Source: Anaerolineae bacterium
Lineage (GTDB): Bacteria; Chloroflexota; Anaerolineae; Promineifilales; Promineifilaceae
NCBI GenBank assembly: GCA_020848035.1
Contig: JADLAX010000014.1
Location: forward strand, 124,001 to 188,000
Direction of reading: 5' to 3'
DNA: 64,000 nt
Shown here in pieces: positions 27,322 through 35,471 of this stretch (positions are counted from its first letter, which is position 1; every line of letters begins with the position of its first letter). Below the pieces are notes generated by a model, which was not told the DNA's origin, ran no database searches, and saw nothing but the letters and a program-made list of their open reading frames with translations. The position numbers and the translations under genes are program-made.

Positions 27322-29052
27322 ATGCGTTTATCACAAGCATTTGGCAAAACCTTACGAGAGGCCCCAGCCGACGCCGAAATGATCAGCCATCAGCTGCTGA
27401 TCCGGGGCAATTTTGTACGGCCGTTAGGCGCGGGTATTTACACCTACATGCCCTTTGGCTACCGCGTGCTGCGCAAAATCTGGAATATCCTGGCTGAAGA
27501 AATGGACGCCATCGGCGGGCAGGAAATGTGGATGCCCAACATCCATCCCGCCGCCACCTGGCAGGCCACCGGCCGCTGGGACACGGTCGACGTGCTCATG
27601 AAGGTCAAAGCGGGCGGCGGGCGCGAGTACGCCCTCAGCGCCACCCATGAAGAAGTGGTGGTAGACCTGGCCCTGCGCGAGATTGAGAGCTACCGCGACC
27701 TGCCCAAGCTGGTCTACCACATCAGCAAAAAGTTCCGCGATGAGCCCCGCGCTCGCGGCGGCCTGATGCGGATGCGCGAATTCATCATGAAAGACGCCTA
27801 CAGCCTGGACACTGACGAAGCGGCCCTGGACGACTTTTATCCCAAAATGCTCCAGGCGTACTACAACATTTTTGAGCGGGCCGGAACGCCCGCCGTGGCC
27901 ATCAACGCCGACGTCGGGGCGATGGGCGGCAAAACCTCCCATGAATTTGTGGTGCCCCACGAAGGCGGCGAAGACACCTACATCACCTCCGAAGACGGCA
28001 CCTACTCGGCCAACGTCGAAGCGGCCGAATTCATTCGCGAAGGGGAAAAACCCGCCGAACTGGCCCCGCTGACCAAAGTAGCCACCCCCGACTGCAAAAC
28101 CATCGTCCAGGTGGCCGAATTCATCGGCGTGCCCACCAGCCAGACGCTCAAAGCGGTATTTTACTGGTGGTCGCCAGCGGTGGGTCGGGAGAAAGACGGC
28201 CGTTTCATTTTCGGTCTCGTGCGCGGCGATTTAGAGGTCAACGAGGTCAAAATGGTCAACGCCCTGGGCGGCGGCGTGCTGCGCCCGGCCACCGATGAGG
28301 AGATCAAGGCGGCGGGAGCCACCCCTGGCTACGCCTCCCCCATCGGCCTGACCATCGCCCCCGATTTGCAGTCACCCGGCGTGTATGTGCTGGCCGATCT
28401 GTCCATCGAGGCAGGCGGCAACTTTGTGGTGGGCGCCAACGACGAGGGGTACCATCACACTGGGGCCAACTACCCGCGCGACCACGCCATCAGCAAAATG
28501 GCGGACATCGCTCAGGCAGACACGGGCCACAAAGCGCCTAACGGCAGCCGCCTGGTGGCGCGCCGCTGCATCGAGGCGGGGCACTGCTTTAAGCTGGGCA
28601 CACGCTACAGCAAAGCGACCAACGCCACCTACCTGGACGAAAACGGCAAGCCGCAGCTCATTTTCATGGGCTCCTACGGCATCGGCCTGGACCGGCTGAT
28701 GGCCACCGTGGTGGAACTGCACAACGACGAAAACGGCATCATCTGGCCGGACAGCGTGGCCCCATACCAGGTTCACCTGATGCACGTGGGCAAGGGCGAC
28801 GACGTGCGCGACGCCGCCGAAAAGCTGTACACCGATCTCACCCGCGCCGGGTTCGAGGTGCTCTACGACGACCGGGAGCTGAGCGCGGGTGTCAAGTTCA
28901 AAGACGCCGACCTGATTGGCGTGCCCTGGCGTGTCGCCGTGGGTGGGCGCGGTCTGGCCGAAGGCAACGTGGAGGTCAAGCGCCGCAGCGAAAGCGAGCG
29001 GATCAATGTACCGCTGGGTGAACTGATTGCGTTTTTGGACGAGAAGATTTAG
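27322..29052 (+). CDS. proS: Prolyl-tRNA synthetase
   Basis: The 576-residue bacterial-type enzyme begins at MRLSQAFGKTLREAPADAE. Class II motif 2 is FRDEPRARGGLMRMREFIMKD, and motif 3 includes GIGLDRLMA. A YbaK-like editing insertion lies between (KTIVQVAEFIGVPTSQTLKAVFYW). An anticodon-binding domain ends the protein. The ATG at 27322 follows AGGA and sits 130 bases from a good promoter. The terminator at 29081 closes the gene. Confidence 0.95.
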   Translation: MRLSQAFGKTLREAPADAEMISHQLLIRGNFVRPLGAGIYTYMPFGYRVLRKIWNILAEEMDAIGGQEMWMPNIHPAATWQATGRWDTVDVLMKVKAGGGREYALSATHEEVVVDLALREIESYRDLPKLVYHISKKFRDEPRARGGLMRMREFIMKDAYSLDTDEAALDDFYPKMLQAYYNIFERAGTPAVAINADVGAMGGKTSHEFVVPHEGGEDTYITSEDGTYSANVEAAEFIREGEKPAELAPLTKVATPDCKTIVQVAEFIGVPTSQTLKAVFYWWSPAVGREKDGRFIFGLVRGDLEVNEVKMVNALGGGVLRPATDEEIKAAGATPGYASPIGLTIAPDLQSPGVYVLADLSIEAGGNFVVGANDEGYHHTGANYPRDHAISKMADIAQADTGHKAPNGSRLVARRCIEAGHCFKLGTRYSKATNATYLDENGKPQLIFMGSYGIGLDRLMATVVELHNDENGIIWPDSVAPYQVHLMHVGKGDDVRDAAEKLYTDLTRAGFEVLYDDRELSAGVKFKDADLIGVPWRVAVGGRGLAEGNVEVKRRSESERINVPLGELIAFLDEKI

Positions 29053-29080
29053 GGATTGGGAAGCAGCGATTGGAGATTGG

Positions 29081-29115
29081 AACGGCCGTTTTCCTGGGGA
29101 AAACGGCCGTTTTTG
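29081..29115 (+). terminator. proS terminator built from two ACGGCCGT motifs
   Basis: AACGGCCGTTTTCC (29081-29094) and GGAAAACGGCCGTT (29098-29111) form a perfect 14-bp stem with a TGG loop and a T-run. The high-copy octamer lies in each arm. Confidence 0.85.
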
Positions 29116-29127
29116 CATTCAGTATGA

Positions 29128-29133
29128 TATAAT
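29128..29133 (+). promoter_or_regulatory. Extended -10 box of the nucleotidyltransferase pair
   Basis: TGA followed by TATAAT (29128-29133) lies ten bases upstream of the ATG at 29144. No ribosome site is present, so the first gene may be leaderless. Confidence 0.5.
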
Positions 29134-29143
29134 TGTGCCTGCT

Positions 29144-29338
29144 ATGACCATACAAAAAGTGTACCGCAAAGTCCCACTTGATGAGCAAACCCGCGAAGTA
29201 GATTATTGGCGCACACAGCCCTATCAAGCCCGTCTCGCGGCGCTTGAACAAATCCGGCGTGAATACCACCAATGGAAATATGATTGTAGACCCCGACTTC
29301 AGAGAGTTTATTCAATCGTTAAACAACAATCAGGTTAA
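29144..29338 (+). CDS. Small partner protein of a nucleotidyltransferase, 64 aa
   Basis: A charged protein with DEQTREVDYWR, then ALEQIRREYHQW, then RPRLQRVY. Small proteins of this kind commonly precede nucleotidyltransferase-fold genes in Chloroflexota and cyanobacteria. It overlaps the next gene by 59 bases, which implies coupled translation. The module has the shape of an antitoxin-toxin pair, but this is inferred from size and overlap. Confidence 0.65.
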   Translation: MTIQKVYRKVPLDEQTREVDYWRTQPYQARLAALEQIRREYHQWKYDCRPRLQRVYSIVKQQSG

Positions 29339-29729
29339 GTACCTGATTATTGGTGGGTATGCGGTCGCCTTTCATGGCCATCCCCGCTACACCAAAGACC
29401 TTGATGTTTGGATCGAATTAAGTGAAGAAAATGCATCCCGCCTGGTTGCGGCACTGGATGAGTTCGGCTTTGGCTCATTGGGCTTACAAGCCACCGACTT
29501 TTTAGAACCTAATCAAGTCATTCAGTTGGGCTATCCCCCCAGTCGCATTGATATTCTGATGACCCCCAAAGGCATAGAATTTGGCCCCTGCTATGAAAGT
29601 CGCATTGTGATTGATTCAGACGGAATCAGTTTTCCCTTTATTGACCTAGAAAATTTGCTGAAGAACAAGCGGGCAACCGGCCGTCACCAAGACCTGGCTG
29701 ATGTAGAAAATCTGGGAAATCAAGATTAG
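29280..29729 (+). CDS. Nucleotidyltransferase-fold protein (DUF6036/MNT-like)
   Basis: The 149-residue protein has the motif GGYAVAFHGHPRYTKDLDVWI, split here as GGYAVAFHG and YTKDLDVWI. This is the minimal nucleotidyltransferase active site, with Asp-x-Asp in DLDVW and a downstream Asp in SRIDILMT. The ATG at 29280 lies inside the upstream gene, after GGA. Relatives act as toxins or modify tRNA or protein partners. Which applies here is unknown. Confidence 0.75.
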   Translation: MIVDPDFREFIQSLNNNQVKYLIIGGYAVAFHGHPRYTKDLDVWIELSEENASRLVAALDEFGFGSLGLQATDFLEPNQVIQLGYPPSRIDILMTPKGIEFGPCYESRIVIDSDGISFPFIDLENLLKNKRATGRHQDLADVENLGNQD

Positions 29730-29755
29730 AATTTGAAGGATTCATCGCCGTTTCC

Positions 29756-30112
29756 CTACTCTAACCCGAGTTCAACATTTAAGGTCGGGGCAGAGCTGTC
29801 TAGCTGCGACAGCATTTGCTTAAGCTGTTCCTGGTAAAGAACAAGTGCGTCTCGACCCGCCTGGGTTAGCTTGTACAGCGTGTAGGGCAATTTGCCGCTA
29901 AACCCTTTTTCTACCGCCACATAACCCGCCTGCTCCAGCTTGATGGCGTGGGCAGACAAATTGCCTTTGTTGAGCCCCGTGGTGTTCAGCAAAAACTGAA
30001 AATCAGCGCTTTGGCAGCCAGCCAGCGTGGCCAGAATCGCCAGGCGAGAGGGTTCATGCACCAGGCGATCTAGCTCGGTTAATTGCGTGAAATCTGGCTC
30101 ATTCGCTGGCAT
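29756..30112 (-). CDS. Winged-helix transcriptional regulator (ArsR/MarR-like)
   Basis: The 118-residue protein fits the small winged-helix type: LDRLVHEPSRLAILATLAG, then FLLNTTGLNKGNLSAHAIKLEQAGYV, then the wing KLPYTLYKLTQAGRDAL. Its start overlaps the end of the upstream membrane gene by 14 bases, so both are one operon. The 31-base inverted repeat over the operon promoter is its likely operator. Confidence 0.85.
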   Translation of the reverse strand: MPANEPDFTQLTELDRLVHEPSRLAILATLAGCQSADFQFLLNTTGLNKGNLSAHAIKLEQAGYVAVEKGFSGKLPYTLYKLTQAGRDALVLYQEQLKQMLSQLDSSAPTLNVELGLE

Positions 30113-30839
30113 GGGGCAGCCTCATCGTCTGGTAAAAAGCGAGCGAACCACTGACGAGCAGAACCCAAGCCCACACCAGCAGCGGCAGGGAAGGGTTGCC
30201 CAACAGTGGCGATACATCCATAAAATTGGTGGGACCTTGTGGGTAAACGGCCGTTGTCGTCAAAAATTCCATTGCCAACGCCAAAACCAATCCCAAACCA
30301 GCCACCCACCGGTAACGCGCCAGGGCATAAGTTCTGCCCAGCACAAAGAGCACGCTGGCAGGGGCCACAATCCACAAAGCGGTAACCAGGCGTGGCCCCT
30401 CTTTTAGCCACGCCAACAAAGCCATCACCAAAATGCTGCCCAACGCGTAAAGCGCCGCATAAGCCGCAATCGTCTGGCTGTCGATGGGCAGCATGAAGTG
30501 AAAGCGCACATCCCCCAGCCGTGGTGCCACAAAACGACGTTTGAGCCAGCTCACCAGCCAATAAGCGAGATAAACATAGCCAACCCAAATGATTAAAGTT
30601 GCCACTGCCCACAGCGTGACTTCCGCTCGCATGGGATTGATTGTCTCTTGCGTGGTGAACGGCCAGGGCCATGTCCAGGAGGGAAAGGCAAAGGCAAAAA
30701 CGAGCGGGTAGAGCCAGACGGCCGTAACCGCCAAAAATCCCGCCATCGCCAAATCCCATAAGCCATCGGCCCACCAGGCTCGCACAGTGCGGCGCAACTG
30801 TTTGTTGATCAGCTCTGTTTGAGAGAGTAAAGAAGTCAT
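30099..30839 (-). CDS. Six-helix membrane protein co-transcribed with the regulator
   Basis: 246 residues with about six hydrophobic helices and a short basic N-terminus that may be amphipathic (TELINKQLRRTVRAWWADGLW). No transporter motif is visible. Pairs of a small winged-helix regulator with such a membrane protein are common in Chloroflexota and Actinobacteria. The function is unknown. GGAGG lies just before the ATG. Confidence 0.75.
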   Translation of the reverse strand: MTSLLSQTELINKQLRRTVRAWWADGLWDLAMAGFLAVTAVWLYPLVFAFAFPSWTWPWPFTTQETINPMRAEVTLWAVATLIIWVGYVYLAYWLVSWLKRRFVAPRLGDVRFHFMLPIDSQTIAAYAALYALGSILVMALLAWLKEGPRLVTALWIVAPASVLFVLGRTYALARYRWVAGLGLVLALAMEFLTTTAVYPQGPTNFMDVSPLLGNPSLPLLVWAWVLLVSGSLAFYQTMRLPHASE

Positions 30840-30852
30840 GGAATCCCTCCGC

Positions 30853-30906
30853 GTATACTAGTTTGCATTACAAACCAGTATACAGAAAACGAATAGAAGT
30901 TGTCAA
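30853..30906 (-). promoter_or_regulatory. Promoter with overlapping 31-bp operator
   Basis: On the minus strand TTGACA (30906-30901), an 18-base spacer and TATACT (30882-30877) form the promoter. An inverted repeat GTATACT-A-GTTTG-CATTA-CAAAC-C-AGTATAC (30853-30883) covers the -10 and start site. This geometry fits repression by the winged-helix protein encoded in the operon. Confidence 0.8.
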
Positions 30907-31050
30907 TCAATTGGCGGGGGCAGAGGAACGGCCGTTTTTTATGACAAAGAAACAAAGAAACCGAGAAACAAAGGTTTTCTTTGTCCCTTCCCGCCTTCGT
31001 TCCTTCGTATAAAATAGCGTTTAGCAAACGACTTTTTTCAGGAGCAACAC

Positions 31051-31470
31051 ATGTCCCAACAACTGCTATCCATTTGTGGCTCAATGGACTTTATTGATGA
31101 AATGGAGGCAATCGCTGCCGAGTTAACCGCAGCGGGCTGGACGGTTTTCACGCCGCAGCGGGCTGAGGCTGGCTTTCGCTGGGAAAATTTGAGCGCGACG
31201 GAGCGCATTCAGCGCAAAAAAGTGTACATTGATGCGCATTTGGCGAATATTCAGGGGTCAACGGCCGTTCTCATTGCCAACTATCCCAAAAACGGCATCA
31301 ACGGCTACATCGGGGCCAATACGCTGATGGAAGCGGCGATGGGCTACACGCTGGGGGTGCCAGTCTATTTTTTGTTTCCGATTGGGGCGCAGGGCTGCCA
31401 GTTGGAGGCGGAGAGTATTGCGGAAGGGGTGTGGAACGGCCGTGTCAGTTTGGCCGCTTTCGATCAATAA
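31051..31470 (+). CDS. Nucleoside 2-deoxyribosyltransferase-like protein
   Basis: The 139-residue Rossmann-like protein has LSICGSMDFIDEM at the N-terminus and AVLIANYPKNGINGYIGANTLMEAAMGY in its second half, with the catalytic-type Glu in NTLMEAAMG. This is the arrangement of the NDT/TIR-related fold. It probably acts on nucleotides or nucleosides, but the reaction is uncertain. AGGAG precedes the ATG. It converges on and overlaps the next gene's 3' end by seven bases. Confidence 0.65.
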   Translation: MSQQLLSICGSMDFIDEMEAIAAELTAAGWTVFTPQRAEAGFRWENLSATERIQRKKVYIDAHLANIQGSTAVLIANYPKNGINGYIGANTLMEAAMGYTLGVPVYFLFPIGAQGCQLEAESIAEGVWNGRVSLAAFDQ

Positions 31471-31694
31471 ACCTCGTCTAAACCAAGACGAAGCTCTCTG
31501 ATTACCTGAACTGCGGATTGTGGCTGATATTCACCTGCCTGATAAGCTGCCAAAGATTGTTGCGCATCTTCAGCAATCTCTTGCCGACGCCGCTCAATCT
31601 GGCGATGGCGCACAATGTCGATCAGCATCTCCTGCTGTTCGGGGGGCAGCTGCATCACAGTTTCTAAAGCCTCATCCAGGCTGATTGTGTTCAT
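31464..31694 (-). CDS. Antitoxin-like small protein, 76 aa
   Basis: Starts MNTISLDEALETVMQLPPEQQEML and continues with an acidic helix and a Gln/Ala-rich tail. This sequence type is frequent in Chloroflexota and cyanobacteria and is often annotated as an orphan antitoxin. No toxin gene is adjacent on the same strand. The ATG at 31694 is followed by an intact frame to the convergent junction. Confidence 0.6.
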   Translation of the reverse strand: MNTISLDEALETVMQLPPEQQEMLIDIVRHRQIERRRQEIAEDAQQSLAAYQAGEYQPQSAVQVIRELRLGLDEVY

Positions 31695-31817
31695 AAATCA
31701 CCTCACTTGCGCCATTTCATTTTGTTGGGCCAAAATATAACATAAATTTCTATTCTTCGTTCCTTCCTCCCTTCGTGCCTTCGTATAAAATTCAGACCAA
31801 AATCCCACCGTAATTCC

Positions 31818-31826
31818 TGCTATAAT
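31818..31826 (+). promoter_or_regulatory. Extended -10 promoter of adenine deaminase
   Basis: TGC precedes TATAAT (31821-31826). The gene starts 47 bases later with a good ribosome site. The CCTTCGTATAAAAT string upstream at 31783-31796 also occurs near 31004-31017, before the NDT-like gene. Confidence 0.5.
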
Positions 31827-31872
31827 ACCCGCCACTTCTCACTAAAAACTGAACCGAACCGTGGAGGGTGCA

Positions 31873-33669
31873 ATGACAACCAACCGACAACCGTGGCACG
31901 CCGTAGCAACCAATCTGGTGAATGTAGCGATGGGGCGGCAACACGCCGATCTCGTCATCCAAAACGGCCGTTGGGTCAACGTCCACAGCGGCGAAATCAT
32001 CCCTCAGACCGATGTGGCGGTGAAAGACGGCCGTATCGCCTACGTCGGCCCGGATGCCAGCCACACGATTGGAGAGCGTACCAAAATCATTGCGGGGAAC
32101 GGGCGTTACCTCATCCCCGGCCTGTGCGACGCCCATATGCACGTCGAAAGCGGCATGGTCACCGTCACCGAATTTGCCCGCGCCGTTATCCCCCACGGCA
32201 CCACCAGCATGTTCATTGATCCCCACGAAATTGCCAACGTGCTGGGCCTGCCCGGCGTCAAATTGATGCACGATGAAGCGCAAACGCTGCCCGTCAACGT
32301 CTACGTGCAGATGCCCAGCTGCGTCCCCAGCGCCCCTGGTTTGGAAACCCCCGGCGCGTCCATCGGCCCGGCCGAAGTAGCCGAGGCGATGCAGTGGCCG
32401 GGCATTATCGGCCTGGGCGAGATGATGAACTTCCCCGGCGTCTTTCTGAGCGACGAGAAGATGCACGCCGAGATGGCCGAAACGATGAAGGCAGGCAAGG
32501 TGATTGGCGGGCACTATGCGTCGTTGGATTTAGGACGGCCGTTCCACGGTTACGTGGCAGGCGGCCCGGCCGACGACCACGAAGGCACCCGCCCCGAAGA
32601 CGCCATTGCTCGCGTGCGTCAGGGCATGAAGGCGATGCTGCGCCTCGGTTCCGCCTGGTACGATGTCGCCAGCCAGGTGAAAGCGATCACCGAGCAGGGG
32701 CTGGACAGCCGCAATTTCATCCTCTGCACCGACGACAGCCACTCTGGCACGCTGGTCCATGACGGCCACATGAACCGCGTGGTGCGCCATGCCATTGCCC
32801 AAGGTTTGAAGCCCATCACCGCCATCCAGATGGCCACGCTCAACACCGCGCAGCATTTTGGCGTGGAAAAAGACGTTGGCTCGATTACCCCCGGCCGTTA
32901 TGCCGACATTGTCATCAGCAGCGATTTGGTGACGCTGCCGATTGAGCTGGTGCTGGCCAATGGGGAGATTGTGGCGGAAAACGGCCGTCTCACCGCCGAT
33001 CTGCCTGCGTACAGCTACCCCGACTTTGCCAAAGGTACCGTCAAGCTGGGCCAGGAACTCACCGCCGAATCGTTCAACATTCACGCCCCGGCGGGCAAAA
33101 AGACCGCCAAAGTGCGCACGATTGGTGTGGTGGAAAACCAGGCCCCCACCCGCGCCGAAACGCGGGTGCTGCCCGTAGAAAACGGGTTGGTGCAGCTGGA
33201 CACGCGGCTGGATGTGGCCCAGATTGCTCTGGTGGAGCGGCATCAGGCCACCGGCGGCGTGGTCAACGGCTTTGTCACCGGCTTTGGTTTTACCAGCCGC
33301 TGCGCCATTGCCACCACCGTAGCCCACGACAGCCACCACATGATTGTGGTGGGCACCAGCAAAACCAACATGGCCCTGGCGGCCAATCGGTTGGGCGAAG
33401 TGGGCGGTGGTGTGGTTGTCTTTAAGGACGACAAAGAAATTGCCCTGGTGGAGCTGCCCATTGCCGGGTTGATGTCTGACGAGCGGGCGGAGATTGTGGC
33501 GGGTAAGGCAGCGCGCATGGTGGCCGCCATGGCCGAATGCGGCTGCACGCTCAACAACGCCTACATGCAGCTCAGCCTGCTGGCCCTTGTCGTCATTCCC
33601 GAATTGCGCATTTCCGATTTGGGGCTGGTAGACGTGACCAAATTCGAGGTTGTGCCGCTGTTTTGCTAG
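31873..33669 (+). CDS. ade: Adenine deaminase (Ade)
   Basis: A 598-residue amidohydrolase that converts adenine to hypoxanthine. Metal ligands are seen in DAHMHVES and a later GGHYASLD and CTDDSH. The C-terminal Ade domain is typical (TSRCAIATTVAHDSHHMIVVG, then CGCTLNNAYMQLSLLALVVIPELRISD). The ATG at 31873 follows GGAGG; a GTG twelve bases upstream would place the ribosome site inside the gene. It appears to be monocistronic. Confidence 0.93.
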   Translation: MTTNRQPWHAVATNLVNVAMGRQHADLVIQNGRWVNVHSGEIIPQTDVAVKDGRIAYVGPDASHTIGERTKIIAGNGRYLIPGLCDAHMHVESGMVTVTEFARAVIPHGTTSMFIDPHEIANVLGLPGVKLMHDEAQTLPVNVYVQMPSCVPSAPGLETPGASIGPAEVAEAMQWPGIIGLGEMMNFPGVFLSDEKMHAEMAETMKAGKVIGGHYASLDLGRPFHGYVAGGPADDHEGTRPEDAIARVRQGMKAMLRLGSAWYDVASQVKAITEQGLDSRNFILCTDDSHSGTLVHDGHMNRVVRHAIAQGLKPITAIQMATLNTAQHFGVEKDVGSITPGRYADIVISSDLVTLPIELVLANGEIVAENGRLTADLPAYSYPDFAKGTVKLGQELTAESFNIHAPAGKKTAKVRTIGVVENQAPTRAETRVLPVENGLVQLDTRLDVAQIALVERHQATGGVVNGFVTGFGFTSRCAIATTVAHDSHHMIVVGTSKTNMALAANRLGEVGGGVVVFKDDKEIALVELPIAGLMSDERAEIVAGKAARMVAAMAECGCTLNNAYMQLSLLALVVIPELRISDLGLVDVTKFEVVPLFC

Positions 33670-33715
33670 TACAAACGCGGGGTGGAAGAGTGACATCGCC
33701 TACCCACCTGCCCGC

Positions 33716-33748
33716 CCGCATCTGAGGATGCGGGCTCCGCAAATTCCA
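33716..33748. repeat. Second copy of the CCCGCATCTGAGGATGCGGG hairpin
   Basis: It matches 21132-21164 closely and again follows a plus-strand gene (ade). The stem is CCCGCATC/GATGCGGG. Confidence 0.75.
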
Positions 33749-33750
33749 TA

Positions 33751-33891
33751 AATTAACCCAAGTTGCTACCTATCAATTTTTGGCAACGAATTAGCCCGAA
33801 TTTCCGCGAATTAAAGGTGTAATTCATGCAAATTCGCGGAAATTCGTTGCAAAAAAAGGTTCAAGCCGCTGGTAGCAACTTGAGTTAAATT
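33751..33891. repeat. 141-base nested inverted-repeat element
   Basis: Outer arms AATTAACCCAAGTTGCTACC (33751-33770) and its near complement (33871-33891) enclose inner arms with GCAACGAA, AATTTCCGCGAATT and their complement (33831-33850). The inner left arm carries an eight-base insert TTAGCCCG. It is AT-richer than its surroundings and has no open frame. A MITE-like element or a structured RNA are both possible. Confidence 0.7.
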
Positions 33892-33919
33892 AATGGCCGC
33901 TTAGGGACGGCAAACAAAC

Positions 33920-34555
33920 TCAGGTGGTTGAGGGCTGGCCCTGGTTATCGGGGTCGAGCAGGGGGCTGAGGGCGGCGCGCAGCCATTGGCGGGCGCGGTG
34001 CAGGCGCACTTTGGCGGCGCTGGTGGTAATGTCGAGGGTAACGGCCGTTTCTTCCGTACTCATTCCTTCCAATTCTCGCAGTAAAAAAACGGTTTGCAGC
34101 GATTCCGGCATGGCGGCAATCGCCTGGCGCAGCTCCGTTTGCACCTCGGCGCTGTCGTAGGTTTCTTCGGGCAGGCAGCACCAGTCGAACAGCTGGCGCG
34201 GCACGTAGCCGGGCATCTCGTTCAGCGTCTCCTCGACGGAAACGACGGGAGCGCTGGGGCGGCGCAGGCGCATCATGGCCGCGTTGTAGGCGATGCGGTA
34301 GAGCCAGGTGCTCAGGCTGGAGCGCCCTTCAAAGCTGTCGATGGCCCGGAAAGCGTTGAGAAACGTTTCTTGCAACACATCTTCGGCGTCTTGTTGGTTG
34401 CCCAGCAGGCGCAGCAGCAGCCGTTCCAGCGCGGGGGAGTGCAGAGCAATACATTCATCACAGGCGGTTTTGTCGCCCGCCTGAATTCTGGCGATTAGTT
34501 CAGCATCGTCGACGGCCGTCAGTTCTTCGGCCGTTTCCTCTTCCATTGGGGTCAT
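33920..34555 (-). CDS. ECF-type RNA polymerase sigma factor
   Basis: The 211-residue protein has region 2 (QDAEDVLQETFLNAFRAIDSFEGRSSLSTWLYRIAYN) and region 4 (MPESLQTVFLLRELEGMSTEETA, then SAAKVRLHRARQWLR). The acidic N-terminal extension is unusual but short. No anti-sigma gene is adjacent, so its control is unclear. The ATG at 34555 follows AAGGG; another ATG lies three codons on. Confidence 0.9.
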   Translation of the reverse strand: MTPMEEETAEELTAVDDAELIARIQAGDKTACDECIALHSPALERLLLRLLGNQQDAEDVLQETFLNAFRAIDSFEGRSSLSTWLYRIAYNAAMMRLRRPSAPVVSVEETLNEMPGYVPRQLFDWCCLPEETYDSAEVQTELRQAIAAMPESLQTVFLLRELEGMSTEETAVTLDITTSAAKVRLHRARQWLRAALSPLLDPDNQGQPSTT

Positions 34556-34623
34556 CTGGTTCGTACCCTTCTTCCCTTGTTTTTCTTTTCACAAACCTCA
34601 GACACTCTATCGCGAGGCAGCAA

Positions 34624-34651
34624 AAAAGGCAACCTTATTGGGCTGCCTTTT
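34624..34651. terminator. Terminator between the OsmC and sigma genes
   Basis: AAAAGGCA (34624-34631) and TGCCTTTT (34644-34651), with a small inner pairing, form a symmetrical stem. On the minus strand a T-run follows, ending the OsmC transcript. A second hairpin, TTCGCCG/CGGCGAA, lies at 34712-34730. Confidence 0.7.
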
Positions 34652-34734
34652 CTGACTTTATTTATCGAGACAAGTTCCCGCTCATCCCAATTTGGCTCTT
34701 CCCAAAGGTGGTTCGCCGCGTAACGGCGAAAAAA

Positions 34735-35145
34735 TCAGGCCGAAGCCAGGGTTGGGACGGTGGTGGCTTCGATTTCAAACTGCGGTGGGTTTTCGAAATG
34801 CTTTTTGACGGCACATTGATCGGCAGCGCGGATGACGGCCGTTTTATACTTTTCCGGGAAGGTGGGCGGCAACTGAATATCCAGCTTGATTTTGCTCACC
34901 ATGCCCGTCATGCGGTTCACTTCCAGGCTTTGCACCAGGCGCACGCCTTCGGCCGAGATGCCGCGCTGCTGGCAGAAGCCCAGCACGTAAATGCCCGCGC
35001 AGGTGCCAATCGAGGCCAGGAAGGTGGCAAAGGGCGTGGGCGCGGAAGCCATGCCGTTGTAAGAAGGTTGATCGGTTGGAACGGTGAAGGGGCCAAAGTG
35101 AGCGTCTACCCGCGCCCCGCCGGGGAAGTCGATTATCATTTCCAT
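34735..35145 (-). CDS. OsmC-family protein
   Basis: The 136 residues include the two redox Cys of OsmC/YhfA-type proteins: one in SIGTCAGIYVLGF and one in RAADQCAVKKHFENPP. The family reduces organic hydroperoxides or handles sulfur compounds. GGAG precedes the ATG by eight bases. Confidence 0.85.
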   Translation of the reverse strand: MEMIIDFPGGARVDAHFGPFTVPTDQPSYNGMASAPTPFATFLASIGTCAGIYVLGFCQQRGISAEGVRLVQSLEVNRMTGMVSKIKLDIQLPPTFPEKYKTAVIRAADQCAVKKHFENPPQFEIEATTVPTLASA

Positions 35146-35471
35146 GGTGAATATCTCCGTAAAAAAGTTAAGTTTTTAGCCACAGAGAGCACAGAGAGGG
35201 ATGAGGTATGAGGGATGAGGGATGAGATATGAGGGATGAGGTTTGGTTTTCCAGGCTCATCCCAAATCTTTGTGTTTTACTTGTCATACCCTTTTATTTC
35301 GAAAAGAGCAAAGATCGTGTTATCTGCGGCTTTTTAATTTTGGGGGAAACGGCCGTTGCCGCCCCACACTTTTTGTTAGATGCACGCACCTGGCAATGGT
35401 TACAGAGATGAAGCGTGAAACGTGAAACGTGATTTTTTCACGCCTCACGTTTCACGTTTCACGCCAAAAAT
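35146..35471. repeat. Intergenic region with two tandem-word elements
   Basis: This 326-base gap holds a tandem of GAGGGATGAGGGATGAG-type words (35203-35242) with part of its complement (CTCATCCC, 35258-35266). A second palindrome GAAGCGTGAAACGTGAAACG facing CGTTTCACGTTTCACGCC lies at 35409-35464. A CACAGAGAGCACAGAGAG string is at 35181-35199. No gene is visible. Confidence 0.65.

Noticed and set aside
31051..31470. Anti-phage TIR or NADase gene
   Set aside because: The fold is related, but the catalytic-type Glu sits in an NDT-like motif and no defence partner gene is nearby.
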